This document shows positions 42,308 to 53,329 of a DNA stretch of 64,000 bases, piece by piece. Both the position numbers and the translations under genes were made by a program. The DNA comes from Darksidea phi (lineage: Eukaryota; Ascomycota; Dothideomycetes; Pleosporales; Lentitheciaceae): positions 32,483-96,482 of the forward strand of contig JASJFT010000179.1 of the NCBI GenBank assembly GCA_030770425.1, written 5' to 3'. Below the pieces are notes generated by a model. That model was not told the origin of the DNA. It worked only from the letters and a program-made list of their open reading frames with translations, and ran no database searches. How positions within the stretch are numbered: position 1 is the first letter of the stretch; every line of letters begins with the position of its first letter.

Positions 42308-44300
42308 ACAGCCCTCGCCCCTACGATCGCAGCGCCCGAAAACCCCATCTGCAATCGACGACAATGGTATTGGAATTCATTGGACACACGAATAATTGAG
42401 CTTGCATGGCAGACCTAGGCCACGCTGTATGTCTACATCTGTGTATTTCTTGAGGTCCTGGACGGAGACTAGCAAAGAGAGAAAGGAAGGGTGGTATAGG
42501 CTTTCGAGGAAAGCAGTAGATAATGGGAATGATCGAATGGTGGCAGAATGCGATCTTCTCCGATGGCGTGTATTCTAGGTTCATTTTCTCGTTTCTTTTC
42601 TGCGCTTAGAAAATGAATGGATTGGTTCCCTATATCTTAGACGCGCTAAAATGGGAGAGCAGAGGAGTAGTTGTACAGTGGGTGTGCGCAGCAAGCCACA
42701 GTCTATGTTCTATCCTTAGTCGCTCGTAATCATCCCGTTGACTTTGCACCAGGAGCGATGCCGTCACCCTGCATAGAATGCGTTCGCGTAATGGGGAAAA
42801 AGGGAGGTACTCAGCATGTTGTAGTGCAGGGCGGCGCGGACTTGGTGATTATGTATCCCGCACAATTGCTAATTTCCGGTCCTTAGAACATCGGTCTGAG
42901 AAGATAATAACGCTGGGGATCATGATTGCGTCCAATATTATAAATAGAGCTTGCTAATGAGTGTTACAAACGAGGGGGAGAGTACACAAAAACTATCAAA
43001 CCACTATCTAGCAACTGAACGCCAAAAAACAACCAAAGACGAAATAGAAAGCAAAACACCCTGAAGTCAGCACCGCGTACCCTCTACAACCCGCCCCCTG
43101 TATACCCCTCTTTCTAACCTCCTCTCTCCTCAAGAGCTGAAGTACACACACACACTCGGCTCAGCCAAGCACCTACACGCCGAACTCACCGTCTTCACAC
43201 TACCTCCACAGTTCCCAGGTAAAGTAGGAGTAGCGCTCGCCACTGTGGCAGGTGGCACAGAAGGGGGTGGCGAGACGAGGATGTCGAGAAGGCTTGGCTA
43301 TCGTAGTTGTCGTGGGGGGCATTGGAGGGTGTATGTGACGGTTGTGGTAGGGCTTTGGAGGAATTTGTATTGTTGAGGAGGTTTGCTGTGTCGGTCGTGC
43401 CTGGAGCAGAGCCAGAGACGGTGGTTGAAGACATGGGAACAAGCTTCACCGACCGACGTAGCAGTATCCGTATACCCCTCCAACAGTGTCGCCAGCTCGT
43501 TCAAACCCCGTGACCGCATTCCATCCAGGTAATTTTGACGGCGGACCCTTGACATACTCCTCCACTGAAGGTAGCTTCTTGCAAGCGCGTGATTCCGCCC
43601 TGTTTGGTGTCTCCGTCACCGCTTTGCAAGCACGCACGCACAGTCCCCTCTACCACTTCGCCGCCACCACATATCAACCCTTCATATTCAGCTTCGAAAC
43701 AACAACAAATACTACACTGTAGTACATTCCTTGCCAGCACCTTACCCATCTCAAGCGACCAGGCTAAATTACAGTAGGTTATCTCACTCTAACATTATGC
43801 CTACCTGTACATATATGTGTATATTATCATTTCTTCGACATGCCGTGACGTGAGCCTCAGGCAATACAGGCAATGACTACAATCAACAGCCTTCTTGCGT
43901 TTCAAGGTATTCGGGACGAAATGCCTTTTTGTGTCACCTTTTTGGGTTATTCCGCGAGTTTGACGACGCGATGGCTGCTACTCATTCGATTATCATTTCT
44001 TCGAATATTGCTGTCTTTGACATCCCCTGTAGGTGAGTGATAATGAAGCTTAGAAAGGAAGCAAGTAAGGAAGGTTGCCCATTCTGTCTTCAAACGTTTA
44101 GAAAAGTAGGTAGGGGCTGAGATAGAGAGAGAGGAGGAAGAGGGTGGTGTGTGCAGTTTTCAGTAGGTCGCCTCGGTTCAAAATAAGTCTGATTATTTTA
44201 ATAAAAGCCTAGTTCGCGCATATGGGTAACTAGGACAGATACCTCGCCTATCAAAGCGCCATTAAGAAAATAGCTTCCCTCCACCCATCTACGCACATAT
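42308..44300. other. 2-kb intergenic stretch with short, unclear frames
   Basis: No firm gene. At 43195-43749 the minus strand has several overlapping 60-85-codon frames, Ser/Thr/Pro-rich, that might be exons of a small gene, but no family or consistent splicing was found. An ACAC-repeat tract is near 43143-43152. AT-rich sequence around 44180-44220 precedes the oxidoreductase 3' end. Confidence 0.35.
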
Positions 44301-45293
44301 CTACTTCTCCCCAGGAAACAACAACCCATTATCCCTCCGTACCTTCTCCGTAACCTTCAGCACCGCTCTAGAATGTTTCTCCAGCTCAGCCGCCGCCGCC
44401 CAGTCCGCCTCCTCAATAATCCGCGCAAACTCGCCCGCCTCCTCCTTCAAATTAAGCTCCTCCCTCCCCCTCGCCAGCTCCACTCTCGTCTTCATCCTCG
44501 GATCCCAAAACACCACACTCTCCACATCCGTAATAGTCGGCACAATCAACGTCCCCTTCTCGCCATAGATCTCAGACTTGGCGTCCGAATTCCACATCTT
44601 AGTCCCGCAGAGATGCACGGTGAAGTTGTCGTAGTGCAAGATAAGCGTCCCGCCGCCGTCAGCGCCCGTCTTGATGATGACGGGGTAGTAGTGCGCGTCT
44701 TTTGGTGCGCCGAAGAGCCACACCGCCGCCGCGACCGTGTATACGCCTAGATCGACTAAAGCGCCGCCCCCCATTTCCAGATTGAAAATGTTTGGTTTCT
44801 CGCCTGCGAGGACTTTGTCGTATCGGCTTGAGAACTGTGCGTAGGTGATGCTGGCGCCGTATATCTGGCCTAACTTCGCCATGCTCTGCTTCAGGATCTT
44901 GAAGTTTGCTTCTTGGATGTGGCGCCATGCTTCGATTAGGAATAGCCCTCTCTCTTTTGACAGCTTGAACAGATCGTCCAGCTCCGCACTCGTCGAACAG
45001 GAAGGTTTTTCGACGATGACATGTTTGCCCGCATTCAGCATTTTCTTAGCTTGTTCGTAATGTAGGATGTTGGGCGAAGCGATGTACACGGCCTGAAGAT
45101 TCGCGTCGTTGGCAAAGGCGTCAAGATCGGTATAGGTTGCAATCTTCTGGCCCTCATACTTGGCCGTGAATTCCTTTGCTGTGTCTTCTTTGCGCGAGTA
45201 GACGGCTGCGAGATTCCATTTGGAGGTTGCTTGAGCGCATTCGACGAATGAGTGTGTGATCCAGTTCGTTCCGATGATGCCGAATGTGAGCAT
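44301..45293 (-). CDS. Gfo/Idh/MocA-type NAD(P)-dependent oxidoreductase
   Basis: A 330-residue intronless protein. The N-terminal Rossmann fold has 'FGIIGTNWITHSFVE' (GxxGxx) and the family signature 'GKHVIVEKPSCST', whose EKP lysine is the conserved catalytic or binding residue. The C-terminal alpha/beta sheet domain includes 'GGGALVDLGVYTVAAAVWLFG' with the Asp-x3-Tyr pattern of the family. Members oxidise or reduce sugars, inositols and trans-dihydrodiols; sequence alone does not say which. It is probably cytosolic. The plus-strand frames over this gene are shadows. Confidence 0.88.
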   Translation of the reverse strand: MLTFGIIGTNWITHSFVECAQATSKWNLAAVYSRKEDTAKEFTAKYEGQKIATYTDLDAFANDANLQAVYIASPNILHYEQAKKMLNAGKHVIVEKPSCSTSAELDDLFKLSKERGLFLIEAWRHIQEANFKILKQSMAKLGQIYGASITYAQFSSRYDKVLAGEKPNIFNLEMGGGALVDLGVYTVAAAVWLFGAPKDAHYYPVIIKTGADGGGTLILHYDNFTVHLCGTKMWNSDAKSEIYGEKGTLIVPTITDVESVVFWDPRMKTRVELARGREELNLKEEAGEFARIIEEADWAAAAELEKHSRAVLKVTEKVRRDNGLLFPGEK

Positions 45294-45897
45294 TTTGGCG
45301 GATTTCGAGAACTGAGAAGTAGATACTGAGAGGGTGCGGTATTCTAGTGAGTTGAAATATCGGTTGTGCTTATGAATCTTTCTGGTGGGTTGAGTGGAGA
45401 GAGCCCCACTGAGCTAGGAAAGATTGCCCATGATGTCACCGAAGAGCGAAGCGGGGAAAATTATTCCTTTAGCTGAGCATTCTCAAACCTATACGAGACA
45501 TGCGAGCTGTGTCACTGTAACTAGATTGCAAATCGTGCAAGAATATTCCAAGATTTCTTGTATTATGGACTACGGAGTATCGCAAACTCCAATTGGAGCT
45601 TTACCCATGCCCAAGATAAACCCCGTGCTCCTTGCTTGAGGGTATCTCGCTGATGACGTGCAAGTTCATCAAATGATGTCGTACCAATGCTTGCAAAGAC
45701 TCGTAACTCATGCTCATGCTGGCTCGCTCGTGATGAGACTGGTATGGAGTATTAAGGAAAGTAAAGAAGAAAATCCCGCCCTGTGAAAATCGCGCCGAAG
45801 CGGATGCCCGGCATGTCCGCCCAAAACTCCAGAGAATGCTGTGAGCCAAAACTTCCGATGATGCATAATACAAGAACAGGGCCAGTGTGCCTGTTGA
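45294..45897. other. Intergenic region
   Basis: Promoter side of the oxidoreductase and 3' side of the next gene. No supported feature. Confidence 0.35.
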
Positions 45898-47118
45898 TCA
45901 GTCCTCCCAGATGGTCTCCAGGTCGAGGTCTCCGCGCCTTTCGGCACCGCAGACACTCCATCTCTTCCTAGAATCCCGCTTTCCGAACCCAAGGGCACGT
46001 CCGCTGCCCCCCGGGACGTCTAGGCTTGAGCGCCTCGCTCCTTCAGCGCCTTCTCTCTCGCGGTCGACAGCGGCCTGGAGCCTAGCAAGCCGGTCCGCCT
46101 CGATGGCTTCAGCCTCCTCGTCTGGGGTATCCTCTATCGTTTCAAGGGAGGAGATCGAAGGGCTACGAGAGCGCATAGAGGTCGGCGTCGAGGGTACGGA
46201 CGAGGAGGCGTGCGAAGACGGGTAATTGGAGCTCATGCCAGGGAAAGGCTCGTTGAACTTGGTAGCCGAGAGCATTGGGGAAGAGGGGCCTGACGTTGGT
46301 GTTCGGACCGCAGGTGTGCTGACTGTTCCGAAAGCAACTTGGTAGAGTGGTGAAGCTGGCCGCCGTCTCCGGGACAAGGAGCCACTGCCGCTGTACAGGG
46401 CAGACAGTGGTGAGGGCTGGAGGGGTCCAGGCTTGGGGTTGAGGTCGAGTTCAGCGTCCTCGGAGATGTCACACACGCTGGGGGTACCAGCATGGGTGTA
46501 TGCATCCTCATAGAGCGTCGGCTGGCTGCGCGGACTGCGGGTTCGCTTGGGCGAGCGGAGCGGGGACGAAGCTCGGCCAGGCACCGGAGACGGAGACAAA
46601 GCGAGGTAGCCGGAAGGGCTGATGACGGACGGGAGAGAGTGAGCCCGCATCATTGGCGGGGCGCTCGGGGAGCTCGATCCACTGTGTGAGCGCAGGTGAG
46701 AGCGGGAGTAGGGCGATCGGTTGCGCGGGCGCGTGTGGTGGGTGGGCAGCATGTCGAACGCGGGCGAGGGGTCTGTCTGCGCCCGCGGGGTCGAGGGCCG
46801 CCGTCCCTCGACAGACGAAGTGGCCATTGCCTTGCCCATGTCGGAAGTGCTACTGGTCGTGGGCTCCGTCTCCTGGACCGAGGCCTGCTGGTGCTCAGAG
46901 CGATCCGCCGGGACCGAGTCGATGGTGCTCCGCTCGAGGTCAAGCTCGTGGTGGAGCAGGGGCGAGGGGATCTCGGATGTGGCGTCGGGGGAGGACGTCG
47001 ATGTGTCTTGAGGCGTGGAGTCGGACGCCTGCATTGCCTGGAGGCGCGGGATGAGGTCGGCGGCGCTCGGATGGCGGGGGGGAGCAGGTGGTGAGGAGGG
47101 GAGGTCTGCGGCAGTCAT
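45898..47118 (-). CDS. Low-complexity Ser/Pro-rich protein with conserved C-terminus
   Basis: A 406-residue intronless protein, mostly disordered Ser/Pro/Thr/Arg-rich sequence with many SP and TP sites. Only the C-terminal ~90 residues look constrained: an acidic helix, 'DEEAEAIEADRLARLQAAVD', and the terminal block 'GFGKRDSRKRWSVCGAERR' with the end 'DLDLETIWED'. This arrangement is common in filamentous-fungal proteins labelled 'basic proline-rich', with no known function. The SP/TP sites suggest phosphoregulation, which is inference. The start at 47118 is the first ATG; an upstream in-frame extension lacks ATG. The window is GC-rich here, and several long plus-strand frames are spurious. 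Confidence 0.72.
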   Translation of the reverse strand: MTAADLPSSPPAPPRHPSAADLIPRLQAMQASDSTPQDTSTSSPDATSEIPSPLLHHELDLERSTIDSVPADRSEHQQASVQETEPTTSSTSDMGKAMATSSVEGRRPSTPRAQTDPSPAFDMLPTHHTRPRNRSPYSRSHLRSHSGSSSPSAPPMMRAHSLPSVISPSGYLALSPSPVPGRASSPLRSPKRTRSPRSQPTLYEDAYTHAGTPSVCDISEDAELDLNPKPGPLQPSPLSALYSGSGSLSRRRRPASPLYQVAFGTVSTPAVRTPTSGPSSPMLSATKFNEPFPGMSSNYPSSHASSSVPSTPTSMRSRSPSISSLETIEDTPDEEAEAIEADRLARLQAAVDREREGAEGARRSSLDVPGGSGRALGFGKRDSRKRWSVCGAERRGDLDLETIWED

Positions 47119-47937
47119 GGCGAAGACGGACGGGGAGTATACATAGTCCAGCTCTCGGGGACGTCGACTGCAAGCGTGAGAAGCCAAGGGGGCCAGGGAG
47201 GGAGTGATGTTGGACGTGTTCTGGATCGTGTACCAGCTGGTGGACGCAGGACGGACCCTGCGCGCGTTTCAGCCGCCGGGAGAGAGCGTCGGGCGCAGTG
47301 ACTGGTCCACAGCGCCTAAAGTGTTTGCCCAGGGAGCTCGGTCCAGGGACCGGGCGACAGACGGCGTGCGAGGTCGGGGGTTGATGCGTCGGAGCTGTGA
47401 AGGAGCCGTGAAGGAGAGGGCCTTGGATGCTTGCGTTGAGGTTGCGCTGCGACGGGGGCTGCGACTGGAGGGGCTCCTACCGCGGTTCGACGCTCAAGGA
47501 CGGTGCCGAGGGAGGGGAGGGGGCACGATCAGCAGGACTGCACAGCGGGTCAAGCCCAGCGACGGCGACTCCATACAGACGCACCAAGCTGACGCTCCAA
47601 GTAATCGCTGCGAATCGCTGAGGCATCATTTGGCCGCACGCTCTTCAGCCGCCGTCACCAGCTAGACGCGGGAGCGCCCCGTGGCCTGGACCCTGACTCT
47701 GCCAGTGTCACTGCACTCCACTGCACTCCACAGGCCCCCCCCAGCAATCAACACTCCCGCCCGAGGCCAATCACCATCGCCGGGCAGTGAAATAGCGATG
47801 CGCCTGGCGTAGATTGGACACGGCCAGCTAATTCGCGCCCGGTAATGAGTCGATTAATGCGCCCGACATCTCGCTCCACCATCAAACACCGGCGGAGGAA
47901 GAGCATTCGGCTACCGAACCCTTTCATTACCCCTAAT
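47119..47937. other. GC-rich intergenic region
   Basis: Promoter of the Ser/Pro-rich gene. A 153-codon plus frame (47204-47665) reflects GC-rich composition. An exact short tandem (CACTCCACTG-type) occurs near 47705-47725. Confidence 0.4.
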
Positions 47938-49649
47938 CTACCGGGTCCTTTCTAGCTCCAACATCTTCTGCGCCTTCTCTGCAACGCCGTCAAGCCAACA
48001 GTAATGCACACACCGATACTTGCCGTCGCCCATCAAATCCGCATCATCTCGATCGCTCCTGCGCAACTGCATCTTTGCCTCGAGGAGATACGTCTGCCCT
48101 CTGTCCTCTAACCCAGTCCTTCCCAGGTGCAAGGTCAGCGTCCGCAACGGGTTTGTCTGAGCAGCTGATATCCTGTCTGCGATCTGGGAAGCAGCCCGTC
48201 TTGTGCCTGCTACGTCGAGAGCAGGAGGTCTAATAGACCCCATTGCGTCCTGAATCAACTCGGCGGAGAATTGCGATGCCCCGAAAGGGACATGCAAGAA
48301 CAGGTCTAGGGATTTCAGACTCCCTATGCTTGCCAGTGCTTCAAGGTAGTTTTCACCAATCTGTGTACATGGTCAGCATGTGCAGAAAAGCGTGGGTGAG
48401 CGAGCATACTTCACTAGCCGATTTTCTTGGCTCAGGCAAGTCTCTGTCAAATGGAAGCGAAAACCCAAGATGGCTGAGAGAAGAGAACTTGCTCGCAATC
48501 TCCTTGATATAACTAGCATCTAAGAACTCAGGTGGATCCACATAGTAGCCCCCGCCTTTGCTAGGTCGCAAGGTCAATGTTTCGAGGCTGCTCCTGTGCC
48601 TGCAGATGGCCGGCCAGAGCGCATCCATGTGCGTATGGATGTTGTCTACGTCCAGCTCAGTGAGCATGGTAGACTCCAGGAGCGACTCAGCCGGACCAGA
48701 CGTCTCAGCCGCGACGGGGAAACCGAACCGAAGAGACGTCAAGTTAGGAACCCGACCAGCCAGCGCCGAGAACAAATGCAGTGGATAGTCGCTCCCGAAG
48801 TCGAGCTTCCGCATATGGGACCAGTCCATACATGTGCTGAAGTGAAGGCTGTGGTCGCTATCCCATGCATACCGCGGGAATTCACCAGTAAGGAGGCTAA
48901 GTTCTTCAAGAGGGGCCAGCCTGGTACCAGAAGTGAGAGCTAGACGCGATGGTCCGCTCGGTGCGTCTTCGGGCATTATTTCTCTTACCATCTCGTTGTA
49001 AGGACTGTCAGCCTGGAGGCGTAATTTTTTAATCGACCTGTTGCTTTCTAGAAAACGCGTGATCAGGGCCCATTCGGATTTTGGGCCGGTCTCGTAGACC
49101 ATGTCCTCCAGGGAATGAGCGGCAGACACGAGTGGCCGATCGACGACCCGATCCTCCAACAATGTTGCATCCAGACGGCAATAATTTCTAACGGCCAGTT
49201 CTGCCTTGGGCCAGTCCGTCTGCAGCTGCTGAAGCACCGTGGGCGGAATCTTCACATTGGCATTCCAACTGTTATGAATCAGTAACTGCACATCCAAACG
49301 GAGAGACAAAGGCTAACTTGAAGGTTTTGAGATTCCTAACCCCGTCTAAAACCGCTTCCAAAACGTCCACGGGAATAGCTTCTTCAACCCGAATATGCCA
49401 AACGTGTTTGACAATGACACTTGCCTCTTTTCCTCGCAGACGCTCTAAGAGGTATTGCGAACCAGGCTGTTTGCCCAGAACCATCGTTCTGTAAACGTAG
49501 GGTGTTACGATGGCGTTGCAGGACTTGGAGACTCGAGCAAACGCGGGCAGAGACTGGGGCGAACTTTCGACAAGCTCAGCCAAGACGGCATGAAGAACGT
49601 CATGGTCCAATCTAACGAGGCCGATGCGCGCATCTGCTTGGGTATTCAT
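47938..49649 (-). CDS. F-box/LRR-like protein
   Basis: Three exons (49649-49318, 49268-48410, 48360-47938) give 537 residues. Introns are 49 nt each; the first has a GTTAGC donor and an ACTGAT branch-like site. Residues 10-55, 'LDHDVLHAVLAELVESSP' then 'LPAFARVSKSCNAIVTPYVYR', fit an F-box-like start. Leucine-rich segments follow ('VRNLKTFNWN' across intron 1, 'APLEELSLL', 'VPNLTSLRFGF', 'TMLTELDVDNI', 'RSSLETLTLRP'), giving a degenerate LRR repeat. The C-terminus contains 'YRCVHYCWLDGVAEKAQ'. It is likely an SCF adaptor with unknown substrate. The start at 49649 was chosen as the first ATG in frame. Confidence 0.8.
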
Positions 49650-50421
49650 GCTTGAGGGATGAGGCAGAGAAGCATCAGAGTCCTCGTATCCTTCGTGCTG
49701 GCCCGTCAAATTCTGGAAATATCGCTCCGATATGTCGGTTTGGCGTGGTATATGGAAAACTTCTTTGAACGTAAGATTGCAGTCAAGTATGCATCGTTTT
49801 GCTTTCCTTTCCGCCCTTTCTTATATCTAGGGAGACTCTGGCTGCCTGTTGGCAATGAAGGCGGTGCCTCGACACAGCCTCGTTGCTTATTCCTTAATAC
49901 GAGTATCGTGCCTGAGGATGGCCGGTATGGGAAAATGGTGTATTGATGCGTATTCTGGAATTGTAATGGTTCGCTGGGAAGCGGTAGAAATGGGGAGGGA
50001 AACTTGACGAGAAGTGATGTTCCGCGAGGGAGCCGTGGTGTTGAGATGGCGGTGCAAAATACATATGTACCTCGACTCAGCCACACGCCACCTTCCTCCG
50101 ATGCAGATGTGGTCTTCATTGAGAACGCTGGCAATCGTAGCGACGACTGCAGATTAGTGCCTAAGGGCATTTTTTGGTGTCGTAATTCAACATAGGTTCA
50201 CAGGCGTCAATGCGATCCATGGATGACTGTTTTCAACGCCAGATTTCCGATCGCTCTTTCGTCCATGAACGTGGTAATGCTAAGTCTGGTACATTAGTCT
50301 CCTACATCAAAAACGCTTTAGCAGCTACGCAGTCCTTCTATTACTACGTATCCTGACAGCGTTTAATGTATAATACCGTCGAGCACGCACTGGGACCCTG
50401 CGCACCCAAGTGACAAAAAGT
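49650..50421. other. Intergenic region bordering the dead terpenoid cluster
   Basis: No supported gene; only promoter sequence of the F-box gene and the 3' flank of the cyclase pseudogene. Confidence 0.35.
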
Positions 50422-52591
50422 TTAATATCCATCTGCTCCTAGAGCGGGTACATACTCGTGATAAAACCGTCCAAGAGCTCGAATCGAAAAAAAAGTACAG
50501 CTTGGAGTTGGGATACTCGATCGTGCTGAGATTAGTGAGCGCATTTCCAAAGATGATCGATCTGAGGACTTACCAGGTAGAGTTGAAGATCCATTCGATT
50601 GACTCTTGCAACCATTTCCTGTTGGGCAATTGGCGCTCGCGTATGAGCTGATGCGCGCGGTGTCGGTCAAAGAACAGCAAACCGTCCATGCTGTCTGCCC
50701 AACCTAGCTCTGTTCGTGTTCGACATACTCGCGCCGCTCGCAGCTTTTCCATCGCTCGCCCCATCGTCCATCTTCTTTGTTTCTCGACGAGAAATTGGCA
50801 GGCCCGTCGTACAGCGTCGGACGTCGCAAACGTATGGCCTACAGCTGCTAGATCTCCTGGGGCGAACATCGTTCCGTATGTGAAGCAAATTTCCCATGAG
50901 CCGTACCAACTGCCGTCTGACTCCTGGCAACCCTGAAAGTATTGAAGAGCGACTCTGATTGCTGCATCAATTTGGTTGGAAAATGTGAAAGATGGTATTT
51001 GCGGAACTTTGTGAGAGCCATGAGGACGGCCGAAGTGCACTCGGGATATGAGTATTCGACCATGCACCGCTCGAGGACCTCAGAGAGATCAATTATTTCA
51101 AGTAACTCAGTGGCTCGATTACGTTCGTAGCTTCCAAAGCCTTTGTGGGGATTCTGCATGCCAAGTAGTGTATCGACGCAGTCGCATAGACGGTCAGTGG
51201 AGACGATCTTCTCGAACCCTCTATAAAGCAGTTAGTCGCTACAGATTACCGTCGACGCTCGAAACTTACAGCTCTTCTTTCAAGATAAGTACGGCTTTGA
51301 CCCCCTCAGCTGCACAGTCAAAGACAATATATCCCTTCTCCTTGGTACCGAACGGCCATCCGCCTTTCCTGCATCGACGAAACGGATCATCAACATCGTC
51401 TGGAAACTGTGAAACATCCAGAAACTTGGGGGCTTTGCTCAAGGCCCCTCAGAACTGCAGATCTTGACCTAAACCTGCTTCTGCGATTCCGAACGGAAAA
51501 TGCTCTGTCCCACACCCTGTGCTCCGTTGGTGCCGCCACAGTTCGTGCTGTATTCGCTGACCTAGAGATAGGGCAAGATTTTCTGGTGATGGTGGCGTAC
51601 TGCATCGCTGTCTGCTCCATCGGAGAAGTAGACTGCCGCAAGGTGGAAGGCTTTGTTTACGGGTGCTAGGCCGTTGTACGAGGTGTTCTCATCTTCGCGC
51701 CGCATCAGTTCGCGTACCCTAATATTGGCTGGATGTTGTATCCAGAATGGCCGCATGTACAACTCCGGATTCGGGCTGCGTGGTTGACGATGGAAAGCAG
51801 CTTGCTTTGAAGGCATTCTGTCTCGTGGGGCGACGCGGTGTGAGGACGAGGCAAAGTCTATAGTGTCGTAGGCTTGGTCGTGGATCTCAACTCAGAGCTG
51901 TAGAAGAAGGTCGTTTACGGGTACCTGGCACTTATTTGCATATAAGAACGACACCGGTAGATACCCCACGCGAGTATGTATCCATCACCGCCAAGGGTTG
52001 AAGGGCAACCACTCCGGAAGAATCCTGTCATTTAGGGACACGCCTTAAGCTTGAATTTTTGGCGACTGTTTACCAAATTTCGGGCGGCACTGGTTAGACC
52101 CCTTCCCACTTGTAGAGGTTGAGTGTTGCGAGCCAAAATCTCGCCCACTGTGGGGCTAGCGCCGGCGTCCCTTCTTCGATTAGTGATTCATTGAAATATC
52201 GCAGTAAGACATGGACCTACCCAAGTCTCTGAGATACTGCCTCGGTCTTACGGCGACATTATTTAAAACTCGCATACCGAGTATCCTGAGTGCAACGTAG
52301 GACATAACAGTAGTATTGATATTCGATGCGCCATGAGTGTGAAGCCCTCACCCCCCCATCGTCGTCCCGGTGGTGACAGACCCACCTTATCATCCCAGGC
52401 GTCCATTCCGGTGGTAAGTCATAGTCGGTAATGTAGAAAGCGAATACTATGCCGGGAAGCAGGAAGCCCGGGCCTGCATATCTGCAAGCCCACGTCCACT
52501 CACTGAAGTCTACTATGCTTAAATACTCATTGATGGAAAGACATGTCAAGTTATTTGTCCAGTCCAGGTCGAGGCTCTGTTCGACAAGCAT
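50422..52591 (-). pseudogene. Oxidosqualene/triterpene cyclase pseudogene
   Basis: Family segments can be followed in order from N- to C-terminus on the minus strand. They are 'WACRYAGPGFLLPGIVFAFY', 'TTVMSYVALRILGMRVL', 'EIHDQAYDTIDFASS', 'MRREDENTSYN', 'APVNKAFHLAAVYF', 'CRKGGWPFGTKEKGYIV', 'NPHKGFGSYERNRATELLE', 'VEYSYPECTSAVL', 'DGSWYGSWEICFTYGTMF', 'RALGRFYHEYVPALG'. They sit in different frames. Lesions include a 7-G run replacing six bases plus TGA (52350-52348) where 'DGGWG' has Trp, TAG at 51564-51562 for Trp, and TGA at 51451-51449. There are also frameshifts near 51515, 51470, 51000 and 50770, and TAG at 50706-50704 for Gln. One normal-looking intron remains at about 51220-51269. 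A live enzyme (~730-760 residues) would cyclise (oxido)squalene. The extreme N-terminus is not recognisable. Confidence 0.88.
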
Positions 52592-53329
52592 ATCCTCCTC
52601 AATCTCATCTGTTATTTCATGTTAACGAAGTCCTCTAATGTTGAAGTCGATGCCAACGGTGCCTTCTCGCCTAACAAGACCTCTCGACAGCGAGGACCGT
52701 TCAGCTTCTTGGCTTCCCTCACCGCGAAGACGAATTGGAAGAATGCCGAGTTCACAGTTGGGCAGGCGCCGAATATGGTGTGCGCTGAGGGCTGTCCTCT
52801 ACGCAAGCTAGATCTATCCCGGAAATCATCGAGGATGAGAGATGCAGTGTGCAGCAGGTTCGTACGTCTTTGACTATGCGCAGCGATTCGGACGACACAT
52901 TCAACCACAGATTCAAACTGGCTATGACCTTACTGCGCACACCTTTGGACGGTAGGGAGCTGATACATCGCGCCGGTGCTTCGATGACTTGCATTGATGT
53001 AAGTTGATGAATTGTATAGAAGCCCTTGGCTAAATTTTATACTTTTTTGGTGGTTTTCCAGAGGTGATGCAATACTATGTCCTCGTCTTTCGGCTTGTCT
53101 GTAACTGTGGTATGCTCGTTGGGGGATGCAACGGCATTAATAACTGCATAGTCATTGGATGGCGCATCGGAGACTCGGTTGCCGTGAATGATCTGTGGCT
53201 TTATAGGCGCTCCACTGACACAGACCCCATCGAGCGATGACTACATTTGGCTATCTGAAGCGCAGACTTTCTTCACTTCGTAGATCGGCAAAGATTCTGA
53301 ACCCCTAAAGTCGTCCATTCTCGTTGCTG
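52592..53329. other. Stretch between cyclase and terpene-synthase relics
   Basis: Probably contains eroded 5' sequence of the cyclase gene and the 3' end of the terpene-synthase relic. Frames of 60-98 codons are present, but none could be matched. Confidence 0.35.

Noticed and set aside
43195..43749. Possible small minus-strand gene built from overlapping 60-85-codon frames
   Set aside because: No splice arrangement gave one sensible product and no family was recognised.
47204..47665. 153-codon plus-strand frame
   Set aside because: Produced by GC-rich sequence upstream of the Ser/Pro-rich gene; no signature.
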